NCBI RefSeq assembly: GCF_022374875.2
Contig: NZ_CP092427.2
Coordinates: 620,001 to 684,000 of the forward strand
Source: Mycolicibacterium rufum
Lineage (GTDB): Bacteria > Actinomycetota > Actinomycetes > Mycobacteriales > Mycobacteriaceae
Length of the DNA: 64,000 nt
Direction of reading: 5' to 3'
A program made the translations under genes and the position numbers. How positions within the stretch are numbered: position 1 is the stretch's first letter; each line of letters opens with the position of its first letter. Below are positions 43,139 to 52,180 of this stretch, in pieces. The notes below the pieces were generated by a model that saw only the letters and a program-made list of their open reading frames with translations, ran no database searches and was not told where the DNA came from.

Positions 43139-44701
43139 ATGTTTCGTTCGGTGCCGGCCGTCGTGGCGGTGACGATGTCGTTGGCCGTGGCCGTGTCGGC
43201 CTGCTCCCCCGGCCTGGCCGCTAACCCGCGCTACGCCACCGACTCCGGGGCCGGCCCGCAGGGCGCCACCCAGACCAGCGACAAGCCCGCCGGACCACCG
43301 GGGGTCGAGGCGCCCAAGAACGACCTGTCCTGGCGGGACTGCACCTCGCGGGTGTTCAGCGCCGCCGCGGTGGATCCGCTGCCGGGCGTCACGCTCGACT
43401 GCGCGAGTTACGACGCCGACCTCGATCCGATCAGCGGGGCCAACGGCAGCGTGAGCATCGGCGTGGTGCGCGCCCGCTCTGCCCAGACCCCGGCCGACGC
43501 GGGCCCGCTGGTGATGACGACCGGGTCGGATCTGCCGTCCTCGGTCCAGCTGCCGGCCTGGCTGTCGCGCGCGGGCGCCGACGTGCTCGCCAAGCACCCG
43601 ATCGTCGCCGTCGACCGCCGCGGCATCGGGATGTCCGGCGCGCTGGACTGCCGCGACGTGTTCGACCGGCAGGAGATGTTCGAGCAGGCCCAGTTCCAGT
43701 CCGGAGACGACCCGGTGGCCAACCTCGGCGCGATCACGATGACCGCGACGACGAGCTGCACCGACACCATCGCCCCCGGCGACTCCGCGTACGACAACGC
43801 CCACGCCGCCGAGGACCTCGAGCGGTTGCGCACCACCTGGGACGTCCCTGCGCTGGCCCTGCTCGGCGTGGGCAACGGGGCGCAGGTGGCGCTGGCCTAC
43901 GCCGGTTCGCATCCCAACAAGGTGGCCCGGCTGGTGCTGGATTCGCCGTTGCCGCTGGGCATCTCCGCCGAGGCCGCCACCGAGCAGCGGGTCAGGGGTG
44001 AGCAGGCCTCGCTCGATGCGTGGACCACCCAGTGCCTGGCGACCAACTGCCCCCTCGGCCCCGACCCGAAGGGCGCCGTCGACGCTCTGTTCTCGGCGGC
44101 GCGAGCCGGGAACGGCCCCGGCGGGGCGTCGGTGGCCGCCGTCGCCGACGCGATCTCCACGGCGCTGGCGTTCCCCCAGGGCAACCGGGTGGACGCCGGC
44201 AACGAGCTGGCCCAGGCGATCGCCGACGCCAACTCCGGGGACAACAACCGCCTCAACAACCTGATCAACACCGCGGAGACGCTGCGCCAGACCGACGGCC
44301 AGTTCGTGAACTCCTGCAGCGACGCCCTCAACCGCCCCACCCCCGACCGGGTGCGCGAGCTGGTGGTCGAGTGGGGCAAGCGGTACCCGCAGTTCGGCAC
44401 GGTCGGGGCCCTGGACATGGTCAAGTGCCTGAACTGGCCCAGCGGCACCGCACCGAAGGAACCCCAGGGGTTGACGACGCCGACGCTGCTGCTCGGCGTG
44501 CAGAACGACCCCATCGTCGGCGGCGAGGGCGTCGCGGCCGTCGCGGCGACGGCGATCAATGCGGGGTCGACCAACAAGCGGGTGATGTGGCAGGGCATCG
44601 GCCACGGCGCGTCGATCTACTCGCCGTGCGCACTGCCGCCGGTGCTCGCCTACCTCGAGAGTGGCCAATTGCCCGCAACGGACACGTACTGCCCGGCCTG
44701 A
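43139..44701 (+). CDS. Alpha/beta-hydrolase-fold lipoprotein with altered nucleophile motif (Rv2672-like)
   Basis: A 520-residue lipoprotein (lipobox AVSAC, Cys22) of the tripeptidyl-peptidase-like alpha/beta hydrolase family. It has HPIVAVDRRGIGMSG, the C-terminal TAP-like cap (TTPTLLLGVQNDPIVGGEGV) and IGHGASIYSPCA with the expected Asp and His. At the nucleophile elbow, the usual GxSxG reads GVGNG (243-247), so Gly replaces Ser. The protein is thus predicted to lack serine-hydrolase activity unless another residue serves. It sits between a RibD-like reductase and aftC exactly as Rv2672 does. Confidence 0.9.
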   Translation: MFRSVPAVVAVTMSLAVAVSACSPGLAANPRYATDSGAGPQGATQTSDKPAGPPGVEAPKNDLSWRDCTSRVFSAAAVDPLPGVTLDCASYDADLDPISGANGSVSIGVVRARSAQTPADAGPLVMTTGSDLPSSVQLPAWLSRAGADVLAKHPIVAVDRRGIGMSGALDCRDVFDRQEMFEQAQFQSGDDPVANLGAITMTATTSCTDTIAPGDSAYDNAHAAEDLERLRTTWDVPALALLGVGNGAQVALAYAGSHPNKVARLVLDSPLPLGISAEAATEQRVRGEQASLDAWTTQCLATNCPLGPDPKGAVDALFSAARAGNGPGGASVAAVADAISTALAFPQGNRVDAGNELAQAIADANSGDNNRLNNLINTAETLRQTDGQFVNSCSDALNRPTPDRVRELVVEWGKRYPQFGTVGALDMVKCLNWPSGTAPKEPQGLTTPTLLLGVQNDPIVGGEGVAAVAATAINAGSTNKRVMWQGIGHGASIYSPCALPPVLAYLESGQLPATDTYCPA

Positions 44702-44725
44702 CGGCCCCGCACCACGCCGCTACGG

Positions 44726-44731
44726 TACGGT
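44726..44731 (+). promoter_or_regulatory. -10-like TACGGT upstream of aftC
   Basis: Two overlapping TACGGT hexamers (44721-44726 and 44726-44731) precede GTG 44739 by seven bases. No Shine-Dalgarno sequence is seen, so leaderless initiation is likely. Sequence inference only. Confidence 0.35.
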
Positions 44732-44738
44732 GCCTGAC

Positions 44739-46016
44739 GTGCGTGATCTTGTGGTGAAAGCGTTCAGGCCCCGCACCAGCCCGCCCACCACCGCCTCGGT
44801 TCTGCGCTCGGTCCTGTGGCCGCTGGCGATCCTGTCCGTCATCCATCGCAGCTACGTCCTGGTCTTCAACCGCTACATCACCGACGATTTCGCGCCGGTC
44901 TACCGCGCGGTGATCAACTTCAAGTTCGGCTGGGACATCTACAACGAGCACTTCGACTACGTCGACCCGCACTACCTCTACCCGCCGGGCGGCACGCTGA
45001 TCATGGCGCCGTTCGGCTACCTGCCCGAGGTGGCGTCGCGCAACTGGTTCATCTTCTTCAACACGGTGGCGATCATCCTCGCCGGCTACTTCCTGTTGCG
45101 GCTGTTCGGTTTCGGGCTCAGCTCGGTGGCCGCGCCGGCGCTGCTGCTGGCGATGTTCTGCACCGAGAGCGTCACCAACACCCTGGTGTTCGGCAACATC
45201 AACGGCGTCATGCTGTTGCTCGAGGTGCTGTTCTTCCGGTGGCTGCTGGACGGCAACCGCAGCCACGAGTGGTGGGCCGGGATCAGCATCGGCCTGACCC
45301 TGGTCGTCAAACCGCTGCTGGCCCCGCTGCTGCTCCTGCCGCTGCTCAACCGTCAGTGGCGGGCGCTGGTCACCGCGATCGCGGTACCCGTCGCGTTCAA
45401 CGTCGCCGCGTGGCCGCTGATCTCCGACCCGATGAACTTCGTCACCCGCACGGTGCCCTACATCTTCTCCACCCGCGACTACTTCAACAGCTCGATCCTC
45501 GGCAACGGCCTCTACTTCGGGCTGCCGATGGGGCTGATCCTGCTGCTGCGCATCCTGTTCGGGGTGTTGGGCGCCGCGGCGCTGTGGCTGCTGTACCGCT
45601 ACTACCGCACCCGCGACCCGTTCTTCTGGATGCTGACGTCCTCGGGCGTGCTGCTCACGACGTCGTGGCTGGTGCTCTCGCTGGGGCAGGGCTACTACTC
45701 GATCACGCTGTTCCCGTTCCTGATGACCGTGGTGCTACCGAACTCGGTGATCCGCAGCTGGGTGGCGTGGCTGGCCGTCTACGGATTTCTCACCATGGAC
45801 CGCTGGCTGCTGTGGCAGCTGCCCAGCACCGGCCGGGCACTGGAATACCTCAAGATCACCTACGGCTGGTCGCTGATGGTGATCGTCGTGTTCACCACGC
45901 TGCTCTACCGCTACCTGGACGCCCGGGCCGACGGGCGTCTCGACGACGGGATCGACCCGGCGTGGCTGCCGCGGCCCCGCTCCGAGCCGGTGGCGCCGAG
46001 TAACCTGGCACCATGA
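44739..46016 (+). CDS. aftC: Alpha-(1->3) arabinofuranosyltransferase AftC
   Basis: A 425-residue multi-spanning GT-C glycosyltransferase that adds alpha-1,3 branches to arabinogalactan and lipoarabinomannan using decaprenyl-phosphoarabinose. About ten hydrophobic helices are present. The catalytic loop side includes YVLVFNRYITDDFAPVYRAV, with the DDF acidic pair, and NEHFDYVDPHYLYPPGGTLI. Later segments are VVKPLLAPLLLLPLL and STRDYFNSSILGNGLYFGL. Size and gene order (hydrolase, aftC, msrB) equal M. tuberculosis Rv2672-Rv2674. GTG 44739 is chosen because homology starts there. It overlaps msrB by four bases. Confidence 0.92.
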   Translation: MRDLVVKAFRPRTSPPTTASVLRSVLWPLAILSVIHRSYVLVFNRYITDDFAPVYRAVINFKFGWDIYNEHFDYVDPHYLYPPGGTLIMAPFGYLPEVASRNWFIFFNTVAIILAGYFLLRLFGFGLSSVAAPALLLAMFCTESVTNTLVFGNINGVMLLLEVLFFRWLLDGNRSHEWWAGISIGLTLVVKPLLAPLLLLPLLNRQWRALVTAIAVPVAFNVAAWPLISDPMNFVTRTVPYIFSTRDYFNSSILGNGLYFGLPMGLILLLRILFGVLGAAALWLLYRYYRTRDPFFWMLTSSGVLLTTSWLVLSLGQGYYSITLFPFLMTVVLPNSVIRSWVAWLAVYGFLTMDRWLLWQLPSTGRALEYLKITYGWSLMVIVVFTTLLYRYLDARADGRLDDGIDPAWLPRPRSEPVAPSNLAP

Positions 46017-46423
46017 CGGGTCCCAAACTGGAACTGAGCGACGACCAGTGGCGTGAACGCCTCACCCCCGAGGAGTTCGCCGTGTTGCGCCGGGCGGGCA
46101 CCGAGCGTCCGTTCACCGGTGAATACACCGACACCACCACCGAGGGCGTCTATCAGTGCCGCGCCTGCGGCGCCGAATTGTTCCGCAGCACAGAGAAATT
46201 CGAATCGCACTGCGGCTGGCCGTCGTTCTTCGACCCCGCCGACTCCGACGCGGTGATCCTGCGCACCGACGATTCGCTGGGCATGCGCCGGGTCGAGGTG
46301 CTGTGCGCCAACTGCCACAGCCATCTCGGGCACGTGTTCGAGGGCGAGGGCTACCCGACGCCGACCGACCAGCGGTACTGCATCAACTCGATCTCACTGC
46401 GTCTGGTGCCCGCCCAACGGTGA
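46013..46423 (+). CDS. msrB: Peptide-methionine (R)-S-oxide reductase
   Basis: A 136-residue enzyme that reduces methionine-R-sulfoxide in proteins. The zinc is bound by C49/C52 (YQCRACGAE) and C98/C101 (LCANCHSH). The catalytic C123 is in RYCINSISLRL and C67 lies in SHCGWPSFF. The structure is complete and zinc-containing. The ATG overlaps the aftC stop (ATGA). Its 3' end overlaps the convergent EAL gene by 41 bases. Confidence 0.96.
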   Translation: MTGPKLELSDDQWRERLTPEEFAVLRRAGTERPFTGEYTDTTTEGVYQCRACGAELFRSTEKFESHCGWPSFFDPADSDAVILRTDDSLGMRRVEVLCANCHSHLGHVFEGEGYPTPTDQRYCINSISLRLVPAQR

Positions 46424-48188
46424 CCTCACGCGGCGCCGCGGGGTCGTCTCGGCGCTGCGCTTCGAGCAGGCCGAGCATGTCCGCACCGGGCAGGGGGCGG
46501 CTGAAGTAGAACCCCTGGGCGACCGGGCAGCCGTACTCGCACAACCGGTCCGCGATCTCGGCGCTCTCCACACCCTCGGCCACCGGCGTCAGCCCCAGCG
46601 CGTGAGCCATCCCGATGACGGCGCGCACGATCGTCGCCGACGTCGGGTGCTCGAGGATCGGCGCGATGAACTCCCGGTCGAGCTTGACCTGGTCGACGGG
46701 CAGGTCGCGCAGATACCACAGCGCGGAGTAGCCGCTGCCGAAGTCGTCGAGCGCGACGCGGATCCCCTTGTCCCGCAGCGTCGTCAACGCCGCCCGCGTG
46801 CCTTCCATGTCGGCGAGCAGCCGGTCCTCGGTGATCTCGACGATCAGCGTCTCCGGGGGCAACCCGCGTCGGCGCAGACCCGCGGTGATGTCCGCGGTGA
46901 GTTTCGGGTCGCTGATCGTCGGCGCGAACACGTTGATCGCGACGGGCACCCGGAAGCCTGCCGAATACCACATCGCTGCGTCATCGAGCGCGAGGTCGAG
47001 CACAGCGCTGGTCAGGGAACTCATCAGCGCGCGCTTGTTGACCAGTGGAAGGAACTGATCGGGTCCGAGCAGGCCCTGGCACGGGTGCGGCCACCGGATC
47101 AGCGCCTCCATCCCGACGATCCGTCCCGTGTGCAGGTCGAACTGCGGTTGATACACCAGGCGCAGCCCGGCGTGGTCGATCGCGTGCCGCAGGTCGTCGA
47201 GCATCGGCGAGAGGGCGGCCGGGGGTGGGGCGGCCGCGGCGGCGTCCGCACGGAGCCGACGATTCTCCGCGAGGATCACGAACTGCCGGATCACCACCGC
47301 CACCACGATCACCGCCACGGCGACGAACACCGGTCCCAGCCCGGCGATCAGCACGGGCGTGCACAGCACCGCCGACAGCAGCACGGGCACGTACGGCAGC
47401 CACTTCGACACCGCCGTGGCAGGCCGGCGGGCCTCGGCGGAGGGTCCGCGGGCCGCGGACAGCGCGCCGGCCCCGAGCAGGGCGAAACCCCAGGCCCAGC
47501 CGATCGCGATTTCATGGTGGTCGTTGTAGCCGTTCGTCGCGGTCAGGTAGGCGAACGCGGTGTCGGAGGCGGCGATCGCGAGCAGCCCGACGGTCACCAG
47601 GGCCAGCGGCGGGCGCCGCGACGCCGACGCGCGTAGGCACATCAGCACGGCGACGGTGATCAGCGCGATGTCGACCACCGGATAGACGAGCGACATCGCG
47701 ACCGTCACCACATCGTGGGGCTGCGCCGCGTACACCGTCTGCAACCACGTCACCCAGGCGGCGCCGAAGATGGCCGCCGCGACGATCAGCCCGTCGAGCA
47801 GCACGCGCAACTGGGTACCCGACGGCGATGCCGTGAGCAGCACGATCAGGCACAGGCCGGCACCGGCGAGAAACGACAGATACCCGGCGTCGGCCCAGGA
47901 CGGGAAGGGCGCGGTGCCGGCGACGAGGTCGTAGTAACTCCACATCGCTTCCCCGGCGGCCCACCCGCCGGCCCCGATCGCCAGGAACGCCCAGGCGACA
48001 CGCTCCCGGCCCTGCAGCACCACCGCCGCACGCCCGGCGCACAGCGCCGCGGCGAGCGCGAAGAACACGAGCCCGACGTCGTCGAGAACGCGGATGAGGG
48101 CCGGGCCGCCCCAACCGCCGCTCAACCAGGCGCCATACCCGGCGCCGACGGTCACAGCACCCGCCGACACCCCCCGGAGATACGGCAT
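46383..48188 (-). CDS. Membrane EAL-domain protein (c-di-GMP phosphodiesterase)
   Basis: A 601-residue protein with the same multi-helix N-terminal membrane module as the GGDEF-EAL protein at 24998 (about 1-310; VLDDVGLVFFALAAALCAGR, SWADAGYLSFLAGAGLCLIV) but no GGDEF domain. The EAL domain (about 335-585) has EALIRW, NVFAPT, EITED, DDFGSGYSALWYLRD, KLDREFI and AEGVES, so phosphodiesterase activity is expected. The linker is short and Ala/Pro-rich. It is inserted between msrB and hemQ, which are close neighbours in M. tuberculosis (one gene, Rv2675c, between them). Confidence 0.92.
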   Translation of the reverse strand: MPYLRGVSAGAVTVGAGYGAWLSGGWGGPALIRVLDDVGLVFFALAAALCAGRAAVVLQGRERVAWAFLAIGAGGWAAGEAMWSYYDLVAGTAPFPSWADAGYLSFLAGAGLCLIVLLTASPSGTQLRVLLDGLIVAAAIFGAAWVTWLQTVYAAQPHDVVTVAMSLVYPVVDIALITVAVLMCLRASASRRPPLALVTVGLLAIAASDTAFAYLTATNGYNDHHEIAIGWAWGFALLGAGALSAARGPSAEARRPATAVSKWLPYVPVLLSAVLCTPVLIAGLGPVFVAVAVIVVAVVIRQFVILAENRRLRADAAAAAPPPAALSPMLDDLRHAIDHAGLRLVYQPQFDLHTGRIVGMEALIRWPHPCQGLLGPDQFLPLVNKRALMSSLTSAVLDLALDDAAMWYSAGFRVPVAINVFAPTISDPKLTADITAGLRRRGLPPETLIVEITEDRLLADMEGTRAALTTLRDKGIRVALDDFGSGYSALWYLRDLPVDQVKLDREFIAPILEHPTSATIVRAVIGMAHALGLTPVAEGVESAEIADRLCEYGCPVAQGFYFSRPLPGADMLGLLEAQRRDDPAAPREVTVGRAPDAVRSS

Positions 48189-48371
48189 AGAGCGGATCCT
48201 AGCAATTTCTGATATCGCAAGGAACCAGAGGCTGCACTCCGTTGGTCATTTGCTGTGACCGAGAATTCTGCCGAAGAGAGGTAGCAGGGCTCTTGATATG
48301 CGACGGCCACTCTGCTGCAGTATTTGCAGCGGCATCAATATCGAGCGGCTACCGTCACATCTGGCAAACAG

Positions 48372-49076
48372 CTAGGGCAGCGCGTTCACCAGCTTTTCGA
48401 CCGAGACCCGGGGGCCGGTGAAGAACGGAGTCTCCTCGCGCACGTGCTTGCGGGCGTCGGTGGCCCGCAGGTCACGCATCAGATCGACGATGCGGTGCAG
48501 TTCCGGGGCCTCGAAGGCCAGCAGCCACTCGTAGTCGCCGAGCGCGAAGGCCGGCACGGTGTTCGCGCGAACGTCCTTGTAGCCGCGTGCGGCCATGCCG
48601 TGCTCGGCGAGCATGCGGCGGCGTTCGTCATCGGGGAGCAGGTACCACTCGAGCGACCGCACGAACGGATACACACAGATGTAGGCGCCGGGTTCCTCGC
48701 CGGCGAGGAACGCAGGCACGTGGCTCTTGTTGAACTCGGCCGGCCGGTGCAGCGCCACGTTGCTCCACACCGGGGTCGACGCGCGGCCCAGCGTGGTGGT
48801 CCGGCGGAAGTCGGCATAGGTGGCCTGCAGGGCCTCGATGGTCTCGGCGTGCGTCCAGATCATGAAATCGGCGTCGGCGCGCATGCCGGCGACGTCGTAG
48901 AGTCCCCGCACCACCACACCGTTGTCCTCCTGGTGCTTGAGGAACGTCGCCGTCTCGTCGACGATCCCGGCCCGCGCATCGTCGCCGTCGGCCAGCACCC
49001 CCGGCTTGACCGCGAACACCGAGAACATCAGGTAGCGGAGGGTGGAGTTGATCGCGTCGAAGTCGAGCTTGGCCAT
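48372..49076 (-). CDS. hemQ: Coproheme decarboxylase (ChdC/HemQ)
   Basis: A 234-residue chlorite-dismutase-family enzyme that converts coproheme III to haem b by two oxidative decarboxylations in the last step of the Gram-positive coproporphyrin pathway. The catalytic tyrosine is probably Y136 in [14 protein letters not shown], and H159 in [19 protein letters not shown] the haem ligand, by comparison with corynebacterial ChdC. ATG 49076 is four bases from the stop of hemY. It belongs to the hemE-hemY-hemQ operon. Confidence 0.93.
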   Translation of the reverse strand: MAKLDFDAINSTLRYLMFSVFAVKPGVLADGDDARAGIVDETATFLKHQEDNGVVVRGLYDVAGMRADADFMIWTHAETIEALQATYADFRRTTTLGRASTPVWSNVALHRPAEFNKSHVPAFLAGEEPGAYICVYPFVRSLEWYLLPDDERRRMLAEHGMAARGYKDVRANTVPAFALGDYEWLLAFEAPELHRIVDLMRDLRATDARKHVREETPFFTGPRVSVEKLVNALP

Positions 49077-49080
49077 GGAT

Positions 49081-50436
49081 CTATCGTGCCACGATCGCCG
49101 CGACCGCCCGGGTCGCGGCCGCCACACAGGCGGGCACCCCGATGCCGTCCAGGTAGGCACCCGCGACCGCGAGCCCCGCCGGCAGGCCCGCCCGCAGTTC
49201 CGCCGCCAGCTCGGCGTGCCCGGGTCCGTACTGCGGCAGCGCGTCGAGCCAGCGCACCACCAGGCTGTCCTCCGGCTCGACGGTGATCCCGAACAGCGTC
49301 GTCAGGTCCTGCTCGGACCAGGTCAGCAACTCCTCGTCGCCGGCGCGGCGCGCCAGGTCGTCGTCGAACCGGCCGAAGGACAGCCGCACCAACTCGACCG
49401 AACCGCGCCGCCCCCACTTGCGCGACGACAGGGTGACCGCCTTGGCGTGCAGGCGGCCGCGGCCGGCGACCAGCACGCCGGACTGCTCCGGCAGCGGGGT
49501 GCCACCGGGCAGCGCGAGCGCCACCACCGCGGCCGACGCGACCCGGACGCGGCGGGCCGCCGCGGCGGTACGCGGGGCGACGTCGGCGACGAGCGCGGCG
49601 AGCCGGGGCGCCGGGACCGCGAGCACCACGGCGTCGGCGGGCCAGCGGGCGCCCTCGTCGTCGACGACCTCCCAGCCCTGGGCCGCAGGACGCACCGTCG
49701 CGGCCGCCACCTGCGCCCAGGTCAGACCCGACCGCCGGACCAGTTCGTCGATCAGCACCGCGTAGCCGCCGTCGAGCGCGCCGAACACCGACCCCGGCTG
49801 GGGCGGCGGCAGCGCCGTGCAGACCGCCTCGGTCAGGCTGCGGGCGCCGCGGTCCAGCGCGGTGGCGATCGTCGGCGCGGCCGAGCGCAGCCCGATCGTC
49901 GCCGCGGATCCGGCGTAGACACCGCCCAGCAGCGGGTCGACCGAGCGGATCACGACCTGTTCGCCGAACCGGTCGCCGACGAGTTCGGCGACCGTCGGGT
50001 CGGCCCCGGGACTCCAGGACAGCGGGCGACGCGGCTCGTCGAGCATCCACCGGATCGTCGCGTCGTCGACGAGGCCGGTGAGCGCTGAGGGCCGCGACGG
50101 GATGCCGTTGACGGTGTCCTTGGGCAGCGGGTGGGTGCGGCCCTCGCTGTAGATCAGCGGCCGGGCGCCCGTGGTGGTGAGCTGGCGGCCCGACAGGCCG
50201 AGTTCGCCGAGCAGGGCGGGCACCTCGGGCCTGCGGGTGACGAAGGCCTCGGCGCCGACGTCGAGCGGCTGACCGCCGAGGCGTTCGGTGCGCAGCACCC
50301 CGCCCAGCCGGTCGGCCGGGTCGAGCAGCGTGATGGTGGCGTCCGGGCCGGCCGCGACCCGCAACCGGTACGCCGCGACCAGACCTGAGATGCCGCCGCC
50401 CACAACGCAATACCGGGCGGCCCTGGGCGCGCTCAC
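49081..50436 (-). CDS. hemY: Coproporphyrinogen/protoporphyrinogen oxidase
   Basis: A 451-residue FAD enzyme that oxidises coproporphyrinogen III to coproporphyrin III. The dinucleotide motif [15 protein letters not shown] is at the N-terminus, followed by the FAD-contacting [20 protein letters not shown]. The C-terminal segment [18 protein letters not shown] closes the FAD domain. It is the soluble CgoX type usual for actinobacteria. The GTG at 50436 overlaps the stop of hemE, and hemQ follows, so the three enzymes are coupled. Confidence 0.94.
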   Translation of the reverse strand: MSAPRAARYCVVGGGISGLVAAYRLRVAAGPDATITLLDPADRLGGVLRTERLGGQPLDVGAEAFVTRRPEVPALLGELGLSGRQLTTTGARPLIYSEGRTHPLPKDTVNGIPSRPSALTGLVDDATIRWMLDEPRRPLSWSPGADPTVAELVGDRFGEQVVIRSVDPLLGGVYAGSAATIGLRSAAPTIATALDRGARSLTEAVCTALPPPQPGSVFGALDGGYAVLIDELVRRSGLTWAQVAAATVRPAAQGWEVVDDEGARWPADAVVLAVPAPRLAALVADVAPRTAAAARRVRVASAAVVALALPGGTPLPEQSGVLVAGRGRLHAKAVTLSSRKWGRRGSVELVRLSFGRFDDDLARRAGDEELLTWSEQDLTTLFGITVEPEDSLVVRWLDALPQYGPGHAELAAELRAGLPAGLAVAGAYLDGIGVPACVAAATRAVAAIVAR

Positions 50437-51509
50437 AGCTCGTGCACCAGCGCCACGGCTTCGGTGATGACGTCGGGATCGGTCGCGGGCAGCACGCCGT
50501 GGCCGAGGTTGAACACATGCCCGACCGCGCCGGCGTCGACGGCTCGCCTGCCGTCCTCCACGACCGCGCGCACCGCGCGCTCGACCACCGGCCGGCCCGC
50601 GAGCAGCACCACCGGGTCGAGATTGCCCTGCAGGGCGACGCCCCGCTGCACCCGGGCGGCGGCGTCGGTCAGCGAGGTACGCCAGTCCACCCCGACCACC
50701 GCGGGCACGCCGTGGCCCGCCCCGCCACCGTGGACGGCCTCCGACATCGCGCCGAGCAGTTCGGCGGTGCCGACCCCGAAGTGCGTCATCGGCACCCCGT
50801 GCCCGGCCAGCGCGGCGAACACCCGCGCGCTGTGGGGCAGCACGTAGCTGCGGTAGTCGGCCAGCGACAGCGTCCCGGCCCAGGAGTCGAAGACCTGGAT
50901 GGCGTCGACGCCGGCCTCGATCTGGGTCTGCAGGAACGCGATCGTCACATCGGTCAGCGCGGTCATCAGCGCGGTCCAGGTGTCGGTCTCCCCCAGCATC
51001 ATCGCCTTGGTGTGCTCGTGGTTGCGGCTCGGACCGCCCTCGACCAGGTAGGACGCCAGCGTGAACGGGGCGCCCGCGAAACCGATCAGCGGGACCTCGC
51101 CGAGCTCGCCGACCAGCTGACCGATGGCGGCCGCAACGGGCGCGACCCGGTCGCGGTCCAGGGCCGTGACCGCGCCGACGTCGTCGCGGGTCCGGATCGG
51201 GTGCTCGATGACGGGGCCCACGTCGGGCACGATGTCCAGCGCGATGCCGGCGGCACGCAGCGGCACGACGATGTCGGAGAACAGGATCGCCGCGTCCACG
51301 TCGTGGCGCCGGACCGGCTGCAGGGTGATCTCGGTGATCAGGTCCGCGTCGAAGCAGGCCTGCATCATCGTGTTCTTCGCCCGCAGCGCCCGGTACTCGG
51401 GAAGCGACCGTCCGGCCTGCCGCATCATCCAGACCGGGATCCGGGAGGGTTTGCGGCCGGCGACGGCGGCCAGGTAGGGCGATTCGGGCAGCTCGCGGCG
51501 CGTGTTCAT
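50433..51509 (-). CDS. hemE: Uroporphyrinogen decarboxylase
   Basis: A 358-residue enzyme that removes four acetate carboxyls from uroporphyrinogen III to give coproporphyrinogen III. The N-terminal signature [16 protein letters not shown] contains the active-site Arg; the catalytic Asp is in [27 protein letters not shown] is the second family signature. ATG 51509 lacks a clear Shine-Dalgarno sequence. It is the first gene of the hemE-hemY-hemQ operon and is divergent from the DUF3000 gene. Confidence 0.95.
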   Translation of the reverse strand: MNTRRELPESPYLAAVAGRKPSRIPVWMMRQAGRSLPEYRALRAKNTMMQACFDADLITEITLQPVRRHDVDAAILFSDIVVPLRAAGIALDIVPDVGPVIEHPIRTRDDVGAVTALDRDRVAPVAAAIGQLVGELGEVPLIGFAGAPFTLASYLVEGGPSRNHEHTKAMMLGETDTWTALMTALTDVTIAFLQTQIEAGVDAIQVFDSWAGTLSLADYRSYVLPHSARVFAALAGHGVPMTHFGVGTAELLGAMSEAVHGGGAGHGVPAVVGVDWRTSLTDAAARVQRGVALQGNLDPVVLLAGRPVVERAVRAVVEDGRRAVDAGAVGHVFNLGHGVLPATDPDVITEAVALVHEL

Positions 51510-51580
51510 CGGTCCCTATGCTGCCATGCCCGGTGTGCCCCGATTCGGCGCGCCATGAGCACAGACCTATGGAAATGGAC

Positions 51581-51586
51581 TAGCGT
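51581..51586 (+). promoter_or_regulatory. -10-like TAGCGT for a leaderless DUF3000 mRNA
   Basis: TAGCGT ends eight bases before GTG 51595, matching the TAnnnT spacing of leaderless mycobacterial mRNAs. No Shine-Dalgarno sequence precedes the start. The opposing hemE promoter must lie in the same 85-bp gap. Confidence 0.4.
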
Positions 51587-51594
51587 CTTTGCGC

Positions 51595-52176
51595 GTGACC
51601 ACCGCCGAACCGGCTCAATTCCGTGAAGCGGTGGCGGCGATGAATGCCACCACCGTGCGACCGGAGATCGAGCTGGGGCCGATCCGCCCCCCGCAGCGCC
51701 TGGCGCCCTACAGCTACGCGCTGGGCGCCGAGGTCAAGCATGCCGAGGCGACGGTCATCCCGGAGCGTTCCGACGGGGACGCCTTCGGGCGGCTGATCCT
51801 GCTGCACGATCCCGAGGGCGCCGACGCGTGGGACGGCACCATGCGGCTGGTCGCCTACATCCAGGCCGATCTGGACTCCAGTGAGGCCGTCGACCCGCTG
51901 CTGCCCGAGGTGGCGTGGAGTTGGCTCGTCGACGCGCTCACCGAGCGCTCCGAGCACCACACCGCGCTGGGCGGCACCGTCACCGCGACCACGTCGGTGC
52001 GCTACGGCGACATCTCCGGCCCGCCGCGCGCGCACCAGCTGGAGCTGCGGGCGTCGTGGACCGCGACGACGCTGGACCTGGGTCCGCACGTCCAGGCGTT
52101 CTGCGAGGTGCTCGAGCACGCTGCGGGCCTGCCGCCGGCCGGGGTGACCGACCTGGGCTCGCGCACCCGCGCCTGA
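51595..52176 (+). CDS. DUF3000 protein (Rv2680-like)
   Basis: A 193-residue cytoplasmic protein of the actinobacterial DUF3000 family. It has FREAVAAMNATTVRPEIELG, PPQRLAPYSYALGAEV and GRLILLHDPEGADAWDGTMR. Neither fold nor function is established. GTG 51595 is preferred to TTG 51589 because of the -10-like hexamer spacing. It is located just before the RNase D gene in M. tuberculosis too (Rv2680-Rv2681) and probably shares its transcript, four bases apart. Confidence 0.88.
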   Translation: MTTAEPAQFREAVAAMNATTVRPEIELGPIRPPQRLAPYSYALGAEVKHAEATVIPERSDGDAFGRLILLHDPEGADAWDGTMRLVAYIQADLDSSEAVDPLLPEVAWSWLVDALTERSEHHTALGGTVTATTSVRYGDISGPPRAHQLELRASWTATTLDLGPHVQAFCEVLEHAAGLPPAGVTDLGSRTRA

Positions 52177-52180
52177 CGTG

